Below, piece by piece: positions 15,766 through 23,976 of a DNA stretch of 61,687 bases. The translations under genes were made by a program, and so were the position numbers. The notes under the pieces were generated by a model. That model saw only the letters and a list, made by a program, of their open reading frames with translations, was not told the origin of the DNA and searched no databases. The stretch is from CAYGZL01 sp964354345 (lineage in GTDB: Bacteria > Chloroflexota > Anaerolineae > Anaerolineales > UBA4823): assembly GCA_964354345.1 (NCBI GenBank), contig CAYGZL010000109.1:1-61687 (forward strand), read 5' to 3'. How positions within the stretch are numbered: position 1 is the first letter of the stretch; every line of letters starts with the position of its first letter.

Positions 15766-17997
15766 TTACTTAACCGGAGCTGTTACGAGTGGTCGGGTCA
15801 TGCCGGTTACGGCTTTCATGCCGCCCACATCCTTCAGTGTGTCGTACAGAACCTGCAGGATGTATTTGCCGTTGTGGGCAAAAGCACCGGGATCTTTCTG
15901 GACCCACTGGTAGTTATAGGCTGCTCGCAGCAGGCGCGGCGACCAGGCGGCGAAGCCAATAACGGCGCCCTTATCATCCGTATCTGCCTTGCCGTCATTG
16001 TTGGCGTCCAGGAGGAAATACGGGTAGGTAGCGCCATTATAGACGATCCCACTTTTTAGCTTGGTCTTGGCGTAATCCTGCATGGCGATCAACAGCTTGG
16101 CTTCCATGGACTGGATTTGTTCACCGATGCCAGCTTCAGGCTTCTTATCGCCCGCAAAATCGACGGATTTCTTATCCTTGGCGACCATTTGGATCTTCAG
16201 CAGATCTTGTGGGGTTTTAGCCGCATGGCACTGGGCGCATTTTTCGACCTGAACAGTCAGACTGTGTACATCGTGGCAGCCAACGCAGTTATTTGCCACG
16301 TCAACATGTGTGTTCTGACCGTTGTATTTCTGGTTCTTGTATTCGTACGCGCCCTTCGCCTGGGTGCCGAACAAGGTGGCGCCAGCCGCAAAGTAGTGTG
16401 GGTTGGTGAAGCGGCTGAGTGGGTAGACTGTCTTCTTTTCCTTGGTTGTGGCATCCACTTGTACAACCGAGTTTTGGTCATCGGTCAGTTTCGAGGTGGT
16501 GATCGCCTTATCCAGGCTGACAGTTGACTCACGTCCCTGGTGACAGTTGATGCACAGGTTGGCATCTGAAACGGGCTTGCCTTCCTTGTCGGTAAAGGCA
16601 AGTTTGGCGCCACTTGGGAACGTCGCGTCCTTGACCTCATAGCGTGTGAACTTGGTCAGGTCATTATGGCAGGTAGCGCAGTTGAGACCGTTGCTGGCTG
16701 GTTGAGCAATCATAACGCCATTCTTGAGCAAGAAGGGTAACCCGGTGGCGCTATGGCACTTGGCGCAGCCTGAGGGAACGGTGCCATTATCCGGATTGCC
16801 ATCCCAGTGACGGAATGCCTCAGCAGAGCCAAGGAAGTGCCCCGCGGAATCGCGAGTCGCCTTGCTCAGATCCACCTTGGTGGTTAGTTTGGTATTCAGA
16901 TCCTCGATTGAATCGTACAGCAGTTGGATGACGTACTTACCGCCATGGGCATACTGGCCCGTATCCTTGAGTGAGAACTGGTAGTTGTAAGCGGCGCGCT
17001 CGAGGCGACCAGTCCAGGCTTTGTAACTGACTGCAGCGCCCTTATCATCCACATCTGGCTTGCCATCATTGTTGGCGTCAGTGATGAAGTATGGGTAGGT
17101 CGCTCCATCGTAAACGATCCCTGCCTTGGTGACTTCCTTGCCATAGGTCACGATTGCTTTGAGCAGCATATCCTGCAAACCGGTAATCTCAGCTGATAGA
17201 CCTTCCTTGGTATCGCCGTTGCCGTTATAGTCCACTTCAGAGTCAGCCATGCGGATCTTCTTCAGATCCTCCACAGTCTTGACGCCTTGGTGGCAGGCAG
17301 CGCACTTATCCACCTTAACCGCCAATGTATGCGAGCTGTGGCAGCCTACGCAGGTGCTGTATCCCGCGACATGGTCGTTTTTAGCGTCGTACGACTTACC
17401 GGTGTACTGATAACCAGCCATCGTCTCGCCACCGTAGAGCGTGGCAGCCGCCGCCCGGTAGTGGATGTTGACAAAGCTCAGCTTCTCGAGCACTTTATCA
17501 GCATCCTCTTTACCGCCGTTATCGGTAATGGCTTTATCAACCTGCACCATCGAAGAACGACCCTGGTGGCAGATCATGCAGCGTGATTCAGCGCCGAGAC
17601 CATTCACAACCGCACCGGAGGGGAAGGTTACGCTGGTCAGGACGGCGGTAGCGGCATTATGGCAGGCCACGCACTGGATGGTAGTGCCGATCGGGGCAGC
17701 CTTGTCAACCTTGCCGGCTGCAGAGCCATCCACACCCAGGAAATCCTGGTAACCGGGCGTGCTGTGACAGGTGGCGCAGCCGACTGGAACTTCCTTTGGA
17801 TCAGCCGCGTCCCAGTGCTTGAAGGCTTCTGCATCTGCCTTGTTATGGCCAGATTTGAACCAGTCGTCCCAGAAAGGAACGGTGGCTGTCGTCGGACCGG
17901 TGTCAGCAGCTTTAGCAGTGATCACACCTGCACGCAGGCCGAACATCACTGCCAGAGCTATCAGGAGCAGCCCTCCTAAAATTATATATTTCTTCAT
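15766..17997 (-). CDS. Decaheme cytochrome c made of two pentaheme repeats
   Basis: A 743-residue exported electron carrier with a signal peptide (about residues 1-30). Ten CXXCH motifs lie at residues 74, 109, 140, 216, 232, 411, 440, 482, 571 and 587. They fall into two sets of five with nearly equal spacing, and the whole halves (about 50-370 and 388-722) align. AFKHWDAAD matches AFRHWDGNP, CMICHQGR matches CINCHQGR, CVGCHSSH matches CVGCHDVH, and each half ends with an EF-hand-like loop (DANNDGKPD, DANNDGKAD) and an AAYNYQ...KY segment. An internal tandem duplication is therefore clear. It has its own upstream region (possible CRP/FNR-type operator) and terminator. The partner is unknown, but it is probably a periplasmic or surface conduit fed by the membrane cytochromes encoded nearby. 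Confidence 0.88.
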   Translation of the reverse strand: MKKYIILGGLLLIALAVMFGLRAGVITAKAADTGPTTATVPFWDDWFKSGHNKADAEAFKHWDAADPKEVPVGCATCHSTPGYQDFLGVDGSAAGKVDKAAPIGTTIQCVACHNAATAVLTSVTFPSGAVVNGLGAESRCMICHQGRSSMVQVDKAITDNGGKEDADKVLEKLSFVNIHYRAAAATLYGGETMAGYQYTGKSYDAKNDHVAGYSTCVGCHSSHTLAVKVDKCAACHQGVKTVEDLKKIRMADSEVDYNGNGDTKEGLSAEITGLQDMLLKAIVTYGKEVTKAGIVYDGATYPYFITDANNDGKPDVDDKGAAVSYKAWTGRLERAAYNYQFSLKDTGQYAHGGKYVIQLLYDSIEDLNTKLTTKVDLSKATRDSAGHFLGSAEAFRHWDGNPDNGTVPSGCAKCHSATGLPFLLKNGVMIAQPASNGLNCATCHNDLTKFTRYEVKDATFPSGAKLAFTDKEGKPVSDANLCINCHQGRESTVSLDKAITTSKLTDDQNSVVQVDATTKEKKTVYPLSRFTNPHYFAAGATLFGTQAKGAYEYKNQKYNGQNTHVDVANNCVGCHDVHSLTVQVEKCAQCHAAKTPQDLLKIQMVAKDKKSVDFAGDKKPEAGIGEQIQSMEAKLLIAMQDYAKTKLKSGIVYNGATYPYFLLDANNDGKADTDDKGAVIGFAAWSPRLLRAAYNYQWVQKDPGAFAHNGKYILQVLYDTLKDVGGMKAVTGMTRPLVTAPVK

Positions 17998-18247
17998 ACA
18001 GTCCGTTCTCCTTGATCAAAATTTAGTCAAACTCAATAAACAAAATTAGTTATATAATTGATGGCGATCTTAATTACGCATGACCTCCTTATCTCCTGAT
18101 AATAATTTCACCAATATGGGTAAATCACACTAGGTATTATACCCTATTATAAGCAAGGGATGAGTGGTTTTATATTAATGTTTTTGTGATTTCTGTCACA
18201 TGATCAATGAAAATATCATCAGAAACTGATTTGTTAGCTAAAGCCCA
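17998..18247 (-). other. Intergenic control region of the decaheme cytochrome
   Basis: This 250-bp A/T-rich stretch holds the ribosome-binding region next to 17997, two overlapping -10-like TATAAT boxes on the minus strand (18136-18141 and 18146-18151) and a perfect CRP/FNR-type dyad at 18185-18200. I see no gene in it. Confidence 0.6.
18185..18200. promoter_or_regulatory. Candidate CRP/FNR-family operator
   Basis: TGTGA-N6-TCACA is an exact match to the CRP-family consensus. Its centre lies about 40-60 bp upstream of the two candidate -10 boxes for the decaheme gene, a typical activator position. No CRP/FNR gene is present in the window, so the regulator is unidentified. Confidence 0.5.
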
Positions 18248-19942
18248 TCATTTTTCTGGCGCACCAGCTTTGATCCAGCTTATTACCAGCTCCAATTCAG
18301 CAGGTGATAACTGTCCAAAATGTGGTTCGCTGCCTGATTGTTTCTGGATCAGCTTACTTGTCTGGGGATCGCCTGCCTGGATTACCGGGCCGTTATCGCT
18401 GCCAGACATGGCCGTCTGGTAAGTCGTCAGGTTAAGACCAGCCATGCCATCCATACCGTGGCAGGAACCGCAGCGCGCTTGCAACAATGCACCGATCGCG
18501 TCCGTGTAAGTCAGAGGACCGCTGGTCTGAAGAGGAACCGGTGTTGGTTGGGGAGGCAATTGGGCCTTAATCGTTTCCCGCAAAGCCGGCGCGTCGAAAC
18601 CAGCATACTTCCAGACGGTCCCATGGCAGACACTGTTCGAACAGAAGGAAGAATTATCAATCCCACCCGGATTCTTCGTGGTGTGGCAGTTTGAACAGGT
18701 CGGATTAAACGCCTGGTTGTGCATGGCAATCCAGTTTGAATTCTTGTGCGTGTTTGGCTCGGGGCCGCGGCTGACTTCAATTTGGGCTATAAAGCTATAA
18801 GGACCGGCAACCACTGGCACAGCGTGGCACAGATTGCATTCCAGGCGAATTGCTTCTTGCTGAGCATCGAAGTGCTTCCCATCGTGGCAGCGGAAGCAAC
18901 CGGCTGTGTCTTTATGACCGATATTATTCGGGTGTGAAGTCCAATCTGATTTTTGTTCAGGATAAACACTATTGGCATAGGCGGTTTTCAAAGATTGGAT
19001 CGCCTCTACAACAAGAACCTGGTTCTTTGCGAAGAAATCTGGATAGTAGGTAGAATAATAACTGCCCAGGCTGTCTATTAAATTTAACCCAGCCTGAGTG
19101 GTTTCGAGACGTTGGCTGTAAACTTCGATCGCTTTCTTGTGGATTTCAGGAATTTGGCTAGAGATCAAGCCGCGTGAGATCAGTCCATCTACAGTATCTT
19201 CCGGTGTAAGAACCTGGTGGGTGATGCGATTGTGGCAGGTGATGCAGTCCATCTCTTTTAATTTTATTGGATCGATTGTTGTTGGATCAAGATTAGCAGA
19301 GATGTCAATGTATTCGTGAATGCTGCCATCATTCTCTACGACCTTAACATAGGGGATGGTTTGCTCTTCGCTGTCTACTGGCAGGTAGTACAGTTTGTTT
19401 TCAATATGCCAGTGAATTCCCTTCCCCAATCCCTGTCGCTGACTGCCTCCGCCGGTTCGCATCACCAGGTAGATCGTATTCAGACTATTGGCCTGATCAT
19501 CAGCGAAGCGGGGAATTGCTTTCAGCTTGTCATCAGAAAACTTGTCAGGATTATGGCATTTCTCACAAGTCTCGCGTGCCGGGCGTAGTGCCGCCGCGCG
19601 GATCGGGAACTCATAATTCTTAAACAGGGTTGCCGTTACATGACGGATATCGCCTGCTTTTCGTGTTATACGGGTGGCGATAAATCCCTTACCGATATGG
19701 CAATCCACACAATCTACCCGGGCGTGAGGTGAAACCAGGTATGCTGTATACTGTGGCGGCATCGTATGGCAGGTCTGACCACAGAAGGTTGGGGAATTGG
19801 TGTAATCCCAAACATACGTGGCAGCGATCAGGACGCCTAAAGTTAATCCACCCAGCAGGGCATAGGGCAGCAGTTTAATCCACACAGGAGATTGATTGGG
19901 TGGAAAGAAGAAAGAGCGAAGTTTACCGCTAAGCTTTACCAT
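18248..19942 (-). CDS. NapC/NirT-like membrane multiheme cytochrome with fused monoheme domain
   Basis: A 564-residue membrane-anchored cytochrome with nine heme sites. One N-terminal helix (about 26-46) is followed by FCGQTCHTMPPQYTAY, the NapC/NrfH-type first site but with CX3CH spacing, then CVDCH, CEKCH, CITCH, CFRCH, CNLCH, CSNCH and a CX4CH site (CSNSVCH). A Pro-rich linker leads to a C-terminal monoheme module (CGSCHG ... WIKAGAPEK) that recurs at the end of the cytochrome b protein encoded at 22756. NapC/NirT proteins take electrons from menaquinol and pass them to periplasmic partners. This one is much longer than the family norm (about 200 residues), so it may combine quinol oxidation with an extended wire. 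The neighbouring decaheme protein is a plausible acceptor. Confidence 0.82.
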   Translation of the reverse strand: MVKLSGKLRSFFFPPNQSPVWIKLLPYALLGGLTLGVLIAATYVWDYTNSPTFCGQTCHTMPPQYTAYLVSPHARVDCVDCHIGKGFIATRITRKAGDIRHVTATLFKNYEFPIRAAALRPARETCEKCHNPDKFSDDKLKAIPRFADDQANSLNTIYLVMRTGGGSQRQGLGKGIHWHIENKLYYLPVDSEEQTIPYVKVVENDGSIHEYIDISANLDPTTIDPIKLKEMDCITCHNRITHQVLTPEDTVDGLISRGLISSQIPEIHKKAIEVYSQRLETTQAGLNLIDSLGSYYSTYYPDFFAKNQVLVVEAIQSLKTAYANSVYPEQKSDWTSHPNNIGHKDTAGCFRCHDGKHFDAQQEAIRLECNLCHAVPVVAGPYSFIAQIEVSRGPEPNTHKNSNWIAMHNQAFNPTCSNCHTTKNPGGIDNSSFCSNSVCHGTVWKYAGFDAPALRETIKAQLPPQPTPVPLQTSGPLTYTDAIGALLQARCGSCHGMDGMAGLNLTTYQTAMSGSDNGPVIQAGDPQTSKLIQKQSGSEPHFGQLSPAELELVISWIKAGAPEK

Positions 19943-20070
19943 ATCCTTTACCTCTAGAACCTGAATTAATATTTAACCATCCGGTATGGTTAGTTACCTG
20001 GTAAATTGATTGCTGATTATACTCGAAAATTAGAAATTGGTAAGAGAATATTGGATAATTTACCCCCAAT

Positions 20071-20103
20071 AAAACTATCCCAAACAGATATGCTTGGGAT
20101 AGT
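20071..20103 (-). terminator. Intrinsic terminator after the 96-residue membrane protein
   Basis: A 10-bp perfect stem ACTATCCCAA/TTGGGATAGT (20074-20083 with 20094-20103) with a 10-nt loop is followed on the minus strand by TTTTATT. It separates the small gene at 20124 from the NapC-like gene at 18248. Confidence 0.75.
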
Positions 20104-20123
20104 CTGCGGAAAATGAATAAATA

Positions 20124-20414
20124 TTAAAGTGATTTTTCCTGGCTTTGGGGTTTCTTTTCGGGACGGGCGAAGAGTAGAATGGTTAAAATAACCGCCTGGC
20201 CAATAATGATACCAGCCACTTCTGGCAGACGCTCAGATAACTCCATGATCCAACCCCGACTGCCTACCGTGGTCGTCTGACTTAAATTTACCACCCAGGC
20301 TGTGATTCCGCTGAGGTGCTCAGTCACATAAGCCAGACCTGAAATGGCCAGAACTGTAAACGGGATGGCCAGAAGCATTGTCCAAAAAACTGCAGTAAAT
20401 TGTACTTTTCGCAT
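20124..20414 (-). CDS. Small two-helix membrane protein, unknown
   Basis: A 96-residue protein with two predicted membrane helices (about 8-30 and 66-84), a 35-residue loop between them that is probably extracytoplasmic, and a charged C-terminal tail (ARPEKKPQSQEKSL). No family is recognised. It has a near-consensus promoter (20445-20473), a strong AAGGAGGA ribosome-binding site and its own terminator, so it seems to be a well-expressed single gene within the cytochrome island. It could be an accessory subunit of one of the neighbouring membrane cytochromes; that is only suggested by position. Confidence 0.6.
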   Translation of the reverse strand: MRKVQFTAVFWTMLLAIPFTVLAISGLAYVTEHLSGITAWVVNLSQTTTVGSRGWIMELSERLPEVAGIIIGQAVILTILLFARPEKKPQSQEKSL

Positions 20415-20436
20415 GACATCCTCCTTACTAATTATT

Positions 20437-20473
20437 CTGTATACAGGATATCTGACTGTGATGCAGGTGTCAA
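20437..20473 (-). promoter_or_regulatory. Promoter with overlapping palindrome, upstream of the 96-residue protein
   Basis: On the minus strand a perfect -35 TTGACA (20468-20473) is separated by 17 bp from a -10 TATCCT (20445-20450). A perfect 10-bp palindrome CTGTATACAG (20437-20446) overlaps the -10 box and the expected start site, a typical place for a repressor. Confidence 0.65.
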
Positions 20474-20557
20474 TTGGGTAGAAAGGGGATTTATTGATAG
20501 GGTGTTTCCAACAACCGTTAGGCAGGTTGCACTAGGGTTATTGCAGGGCAGAGGGGA

Positions 20558-21211
20558 TTATGGATTGATCAACCCCTTTCGAATAGCATATTTCACCAGT
20601 TCACTCCGATTATGCAGTCCTAATTTTCGCATTAAATTTTCGCGGTGTCGGGCGACAGTGTGCCGGCTGATGGTCAGCGCTTCGGCAATTTCATCATTTG
20701 AGCGCCCTTCGGCCAGCATTTCTAAGACTTCCTGTTCGCGGGGGGTTAACCCATCTAATACAGTTGGTTCTGTTTGTTCTTCCGCGCGACCCAGATAATC
20801 CCGCACCAGCAGCTTGGCCAATGAAGGATATAGATAGATCTCTCCAGCATTCGCTGCGTGGATCGCAGAAATTAACTCCCCGGAGGCTGCCCGTTTTGGG
20901 ATATACCCTGAAGCTCCAGCTTGCAGCATCTCAAAGAAATACTGTTCGTCGTCGTGGATGGTCAGCGCCACTACAGCAATTTGTGGATGAGCTGCCTTTA
21001 TCCGGCGGGTCGCTTCGATGCCAGAAAAATCCGGCAACGTGATGTCCATAACGATTACATCCGGTAGCAACTCAGCGACCAGAGCCAAGGCTTGTTCACC
21101 GCTGTTGGCCTCCCCGACAATTTCCAGGTCTGGTTGAGTTTCTAACAGCATCCGCAATCCGGTGCGTACCACTTCGTGATCATCTACTAATACCAATCGG
21201 ATCACAGTCAT
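20558..21211 (-). CDS. NarL/FixJ-family response regulator
   Basis: A 217-residue DNA-binding regulator. The receiver domain (about 1-120) shows the acidic pocket Asp10/Asp11, phospho-acceptor Asp56 (VIVMDITLP), Thr84 and Lys106. The C-terminal LuxR-type helix-turn-helix reads LTPREQEVLEMLAEGRSNDEIAEAL...TVARHRENLMRKL. The start is the ATG at 21211, which overlaps the kinase stop as ATGA, so the two are translationally coupled. It is the last gene of the block beginning at 27462 and is the obvious partner of the kinase at 21208. Probable targets are the cytochrome genes around it; no binding site can be assigned from the sequence alone. Confidence 0.93.
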   Translation of the reverse strand: MTVIRLVLVDDHEVVRTGLRMLLETQPDLEIVGEANSGEQALALVAELLPDVIVMDITLPDFSGIEATRRIKAAHPQIAVVALTIHDDEQYFFEMLQAGASGYIPKRAASGELISAIHAANAGEIYLYPSLAKLLVRDYLGRAEEQTEPTVLDGLTPREQEVLEMLAEGRSNDEIAEALTISRHTVARHRENLMRKLGLHNRSELVKYAIRKGLINP

Positions 21212-22722
21212 TCCTCTTTCTCGATCAAGGGCATGATCACATTGACGATTGTACCTCGACCAGGTTGAGAATAGATCTGGCATTCCCCACCTGCCAGGGT
21301 GGCACGTTCAATCATGCCCAACAAACCCCAAGAATGTTGATCATTACGCTTTTGTAATAAACGCTCAGAATCGAATCCCTGACCATCATCTTCCACTGCC
21401 ATGCTTAGGCTGTCTTTTGAGTAGTTCAACAAGACATTAATTTTACTTGCTTTGGCGTGTCGTATCACATTCGTGATTGCTTCTTGGGCGATGCGAAAGA
21501 CAACTATACGCACTTCGGGCGGTAAATCTTTCCCATCGGTTGACCCTGGCGGCTGCCCCCGGCTGCTTACAGTTACGGGCAGGTCAAAACGGATACTGGT
21601 TTCTTGTGCGTACCATCTTAATGCAGCCAGCAAGCCCAGATCGTCCAGTTGAGGGGGATGCAAACCAGATACAAGGCGTTGCAGTTCATCGATACCGGCT
21701 ACCGCTAACCCCTCGAGTTTCTGAGCCTGTTGAACTGCTTTGTCAGGATTGGTTTGGATCGTTTGCGCCAAACCATGCAGACCAAGCTCCAGGGCGGTCA
21801 GAGTCTGACCGGTTTCATCATGCAGCTCATGAGCGATCCGTTGGCGCTCTGCTTCCTGCGCATTGACGGTACGGCGGAGTAACACGGCGCGCGTTTCTTC
21901 CAGCCGTCGCCGTTCGGACATTTGAGCCTCGCGCATCGTTTCCAACTGTTGTTGGTTTTCAACCGCGAAGGCACGTAAGGAGCGGATGATAAATACAGCC
22001 GAAAGCGCTGCCATAATTGCCCGAAATACCTGGATGGGAAAACCAAACCAACGCACAAAGGCATCGGAATTCAAATATATTGAAGGAAATAATACACTGG
22101 GTGACGCGAATAATTGCCCGATCACCCCATATAAAGAAAAAGTTACGGCGGCCAGGGTGATATCCAGGCTAAATCGTGCCAATCCTTGTTTATTAAAGCG
22201 CTGCCTTTCCAAAAGCAATCCCCATGCGGTCAGGATGGCGCCCGGTATGGCTAAGGAATAGCGGGTGTAGACATCCGCGGCAACTGCCCGGATTGTTCCA
22301 GCTGGCTGCGAGAATCCAACCCACACTAGCCCTATTATCCAAATACCAATAACCATCGTTAGCATCATCCAGCGGGTGCGTGATCGGGTTGGACCGGTGA
22401 TCAACCGCGCCCCAAATGCCAGTAACATCATAAACGAGCTGGCCAGCAGACCTAATCTGAGCGGGACGATCCAGTTTGCCGCGCTGCCCTGGGTGATTTC
22501 GGGATGCAGCAGCAGGAACATTTCAAACCACTCGTGACTGCCGTGGATCATACCAAACAGACCCAATGGTCGTAAAGCGCGCCCGAAATCCAATTCTGAT
22601 GAGTGGCTGATCTCCAGCAGGATCACCACGCCCATACAAAAAAAGGATAAACCGTAGAAGAAAAATACTTCGACGATATTGCGAAGGAAGAAATCTGCCA
22701 TAAGTGCCGGCGTAATAATCAA
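21208..22722 (-). CDS. Membrane sensor histidine kinase (NarX/DesK-type core)
   Basis: A 504-residue kinase. About seven membrane helices occupy residues 1-250, forming a sensor region without a recognisable ligand domain and reminiscent of 7TM-type input modules. A coiled coil (about 254-290) precedes the HisKA_3 segment RIAHELHDETGQTLTALE with the likely phosphorylated His301. The HATPase domain has the N-box ITNVIRHAKA (Asn418) and DDGQGF. The start is uncertain: a TTG at 22722 follows a closely spaced GGAG, while an ATG at 22701 has no good ribosome-binding site. The 13-bp hairpin at 22717-22747 covers the start region. Encoded between cytochrome b and its response regulator, it may sense quinone redox state or an acceptor. 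Confidence 0.9.
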   Translation of the reverse strand: MIITPALMADFFLRNIVEVFFFYGLSFFCMGVVILLEISHSSELDFGRALRPLGLFGMIHGSHEWFEMFLLLHPEITQGSAANWIVPLRLGLLASSFMMLLAFGARLITGPTRSRTRWMMLTMVIGIWIIGLVWVGFSQPAGTIRAVAADVYTRYSLAIPGAILTAWGLLLERQRFNKQGLARFSLDITLAAVTFSLYGVIGQLFASPSVLFPSIYLNSDAFVRWFGFPIQVFRAIMAALSAVFIIRSLRAFAVENQQQLETMREAQMSERRRLEETRAVLLRRTVNAQEAERQRIAHELHDETGQTLTALELGLHGLAQTIQTNPDKAVQQAQKLEGLAVAGIDELQRLVSGLHPPQLDDLGLLAALRWYAQETSIRFDLPVTVSSRGQPPGSTDGKDLPPEVRIVVFRIAQEAITNVIRHAKASKINVLLNYSKDSLSMAVEDDGQGFDSERLLQKRNDQHSWGLLGMIERATLAGGECQIYSQPGRGTIVNVIMPLIEKEE

Positions 22723-22747
22723 TCTCTCCGCAGTGGAGAGATTGATT
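22717..22747. other. Hairpin covering the start of the histidine kinase gene
   Basis: A perfect 13-bp inverted repeat (22717-22729 with 22735-22747) with a 5-nt loop lies between the cytochrome b/c stop and the kinase start. In the minus-strand transcript the purine-rich GGAGAG near the kinase start is inside the stem. There is no T-tract downstream, so it is not a typical terminator and may lower kinase translation or act as an mRNA processing or stability element. Confidence 0.5.
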
Positions 22748-22755
22748 GAGACAGA

Positions 22756-23976
22756 TTATTTTTCAGGTGCTCCAGCATTTATCCAGACGATCACCTGGTT
22801 TAATTCATCGATAGATAGTTGACCAGGGTGGTTTCCTGTGGATTGAACCGAAACCAGGATACTGTTATCTGGATCCCCTGGTACGATTGCTACGCCACGA
22901 TCACCGCCTTTCAAAGCGCTCTGGTAGGTTTCCAGGCTCAAACCGCTGACGGACGTTTTTCCATGACAGGTGCTACAACGGTTGCGAAAAAGCATCGAGA
23001 CGCTGCCATCCCAACTGGCCAGGGCTACCCCACTTCCCGGGGCTCGCGTGGGCGCGGGCGTCGGTGTTGGGTGGGGAGTGGGGGTGACTGGTAAATAGAC
23101 CTGCACGGTTTCGATGGGGGGTGAGGTTGTAATCGCAGTTTGTTCGAGAGTGATGAAACGGAAAAGACCGAATCCTAACACACCAGTCAGCACGATTGCG
23201 GTTGGCACAAATATGTTCTGTCGTTTGCGAATGACGGTTTCAGCTGGTGCTTGCCAGGCTTTGCCTGTCTCGATCTGTGCCAACTCAGCCGGATGTTCGT
23301 GAACCATCTCCTCCCGGGTCAGCTTTCCAGTAAACATACTCTTATTAAATGTCTTCAAGTGGACATGATAGAAATGCCATAGGATGATGGCTAAAACAGC
23401 CAGGACCGCCTCTCCGCCATGGGCAGCCTTTGCTGCAGGAATAGCCTGGCCAGGTAGATAGCTGGTTGTGGCAATTGGATTCAACATCATAAAGCCGGTT
23501 ATAGCCATGACCAGAGTGCCCCACACAACTGCCAGGTATTCTGCTTTTTCCGCATAGTTATAGCGGCCATAATATGCCTTGTGCTGGCGTAAACCCAGGT
23601 AATAACCGATATCCTGTAATAAGTGAATAAAATCTTCAATCCCCGGCATCATTGACCAGGGTGTGCGCAATACGATCACCCGGTAGAGCAAAGCCACGAT
23701 GTGGTAAATGCTGATTGCCAATAAAACCACGGCGGCTACATGGTGAATGGTGCGGATCGCCTCGATCCCTCCCAGTAATTGGATAAACGCCAGACTGATG
23801 GGTGAATCGAGATATTTTTGTGGTAATCCTGTCAGAGCCAGGATTGAAAACGAAGTCAGCATCACCCCATGTTCTAGCCTCTGTGAGAGATTAAAACGGC
23901 GGTATACTTTTATCGGAGGTGACGCCGGGATGGCTTCCGATTGTTTTACATCGGGGAGACTTGTCTGATCACTCAT
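22756..23976 (-). CDS. Di-heme cytochrome b with C-terminal monoheme c domain
   Basis: A 406-residue membrane protein. The N-terminal 200 residues are a four-helix cytochrome b of the FdnI/HydC type. His ligand candidates sit in RLEHGVMLTSF, IRTIHHVAAVV, YHIVALLYR and LWHFYHVHLKTF. After a basic cytoplasmic stretch comes a fifth helix and a Pro/Thr-rich linker (VTPTPHPTPTPAPTRAP), then a single-heme domain (CSTCHGKTSVSGL ... WINAGAPEK). The last domain closely resembles the C-terminus of the protein at 18248. The start is the ATG at 23976 with GGGAGG 6 nt upstream, overlapping the preceding nonaheme gene by 8 nt. It probably exchanges electrons between menaquinone and the periplasmic cytochromes. 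Confidence 0.87.
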   Translation of the reverse strand: MSDQTSLPDVKQSEAIPASPPIKVYRRFNLSQRLEHGVMLTSFSILALTGLPQKYLDSPISLAFIQLLGGIEAIRTIHHVAAVVLLAISIYHIVALLYRVIVLRTPWSMMPGIEDFIHLLQDIGYYLGLRQHKAYYGRYNYAEKAEYLAVVWGTLVMAITGFMMLNPIATTSYLPGQAIPAAKAAHGGEAVLAVLAIILWHFYHVHLKTFNKSMFTGKLTREEMVHEHPAELAQIETGKAWQAPAETVIRKRQNIFVPTAIVLTGVLGFGLFRFITLEQTAITTSPPIETVQVYLPVTPTPHPTPTPAPTRAPGSGVALASWDGSVSMLFRNRCSTCHGKTSVSGLSLETYQSALKGGDRGVAIVPGDPDNSILVSVQSTGNHPGQLSIDELNQVIVWINAGAPEK

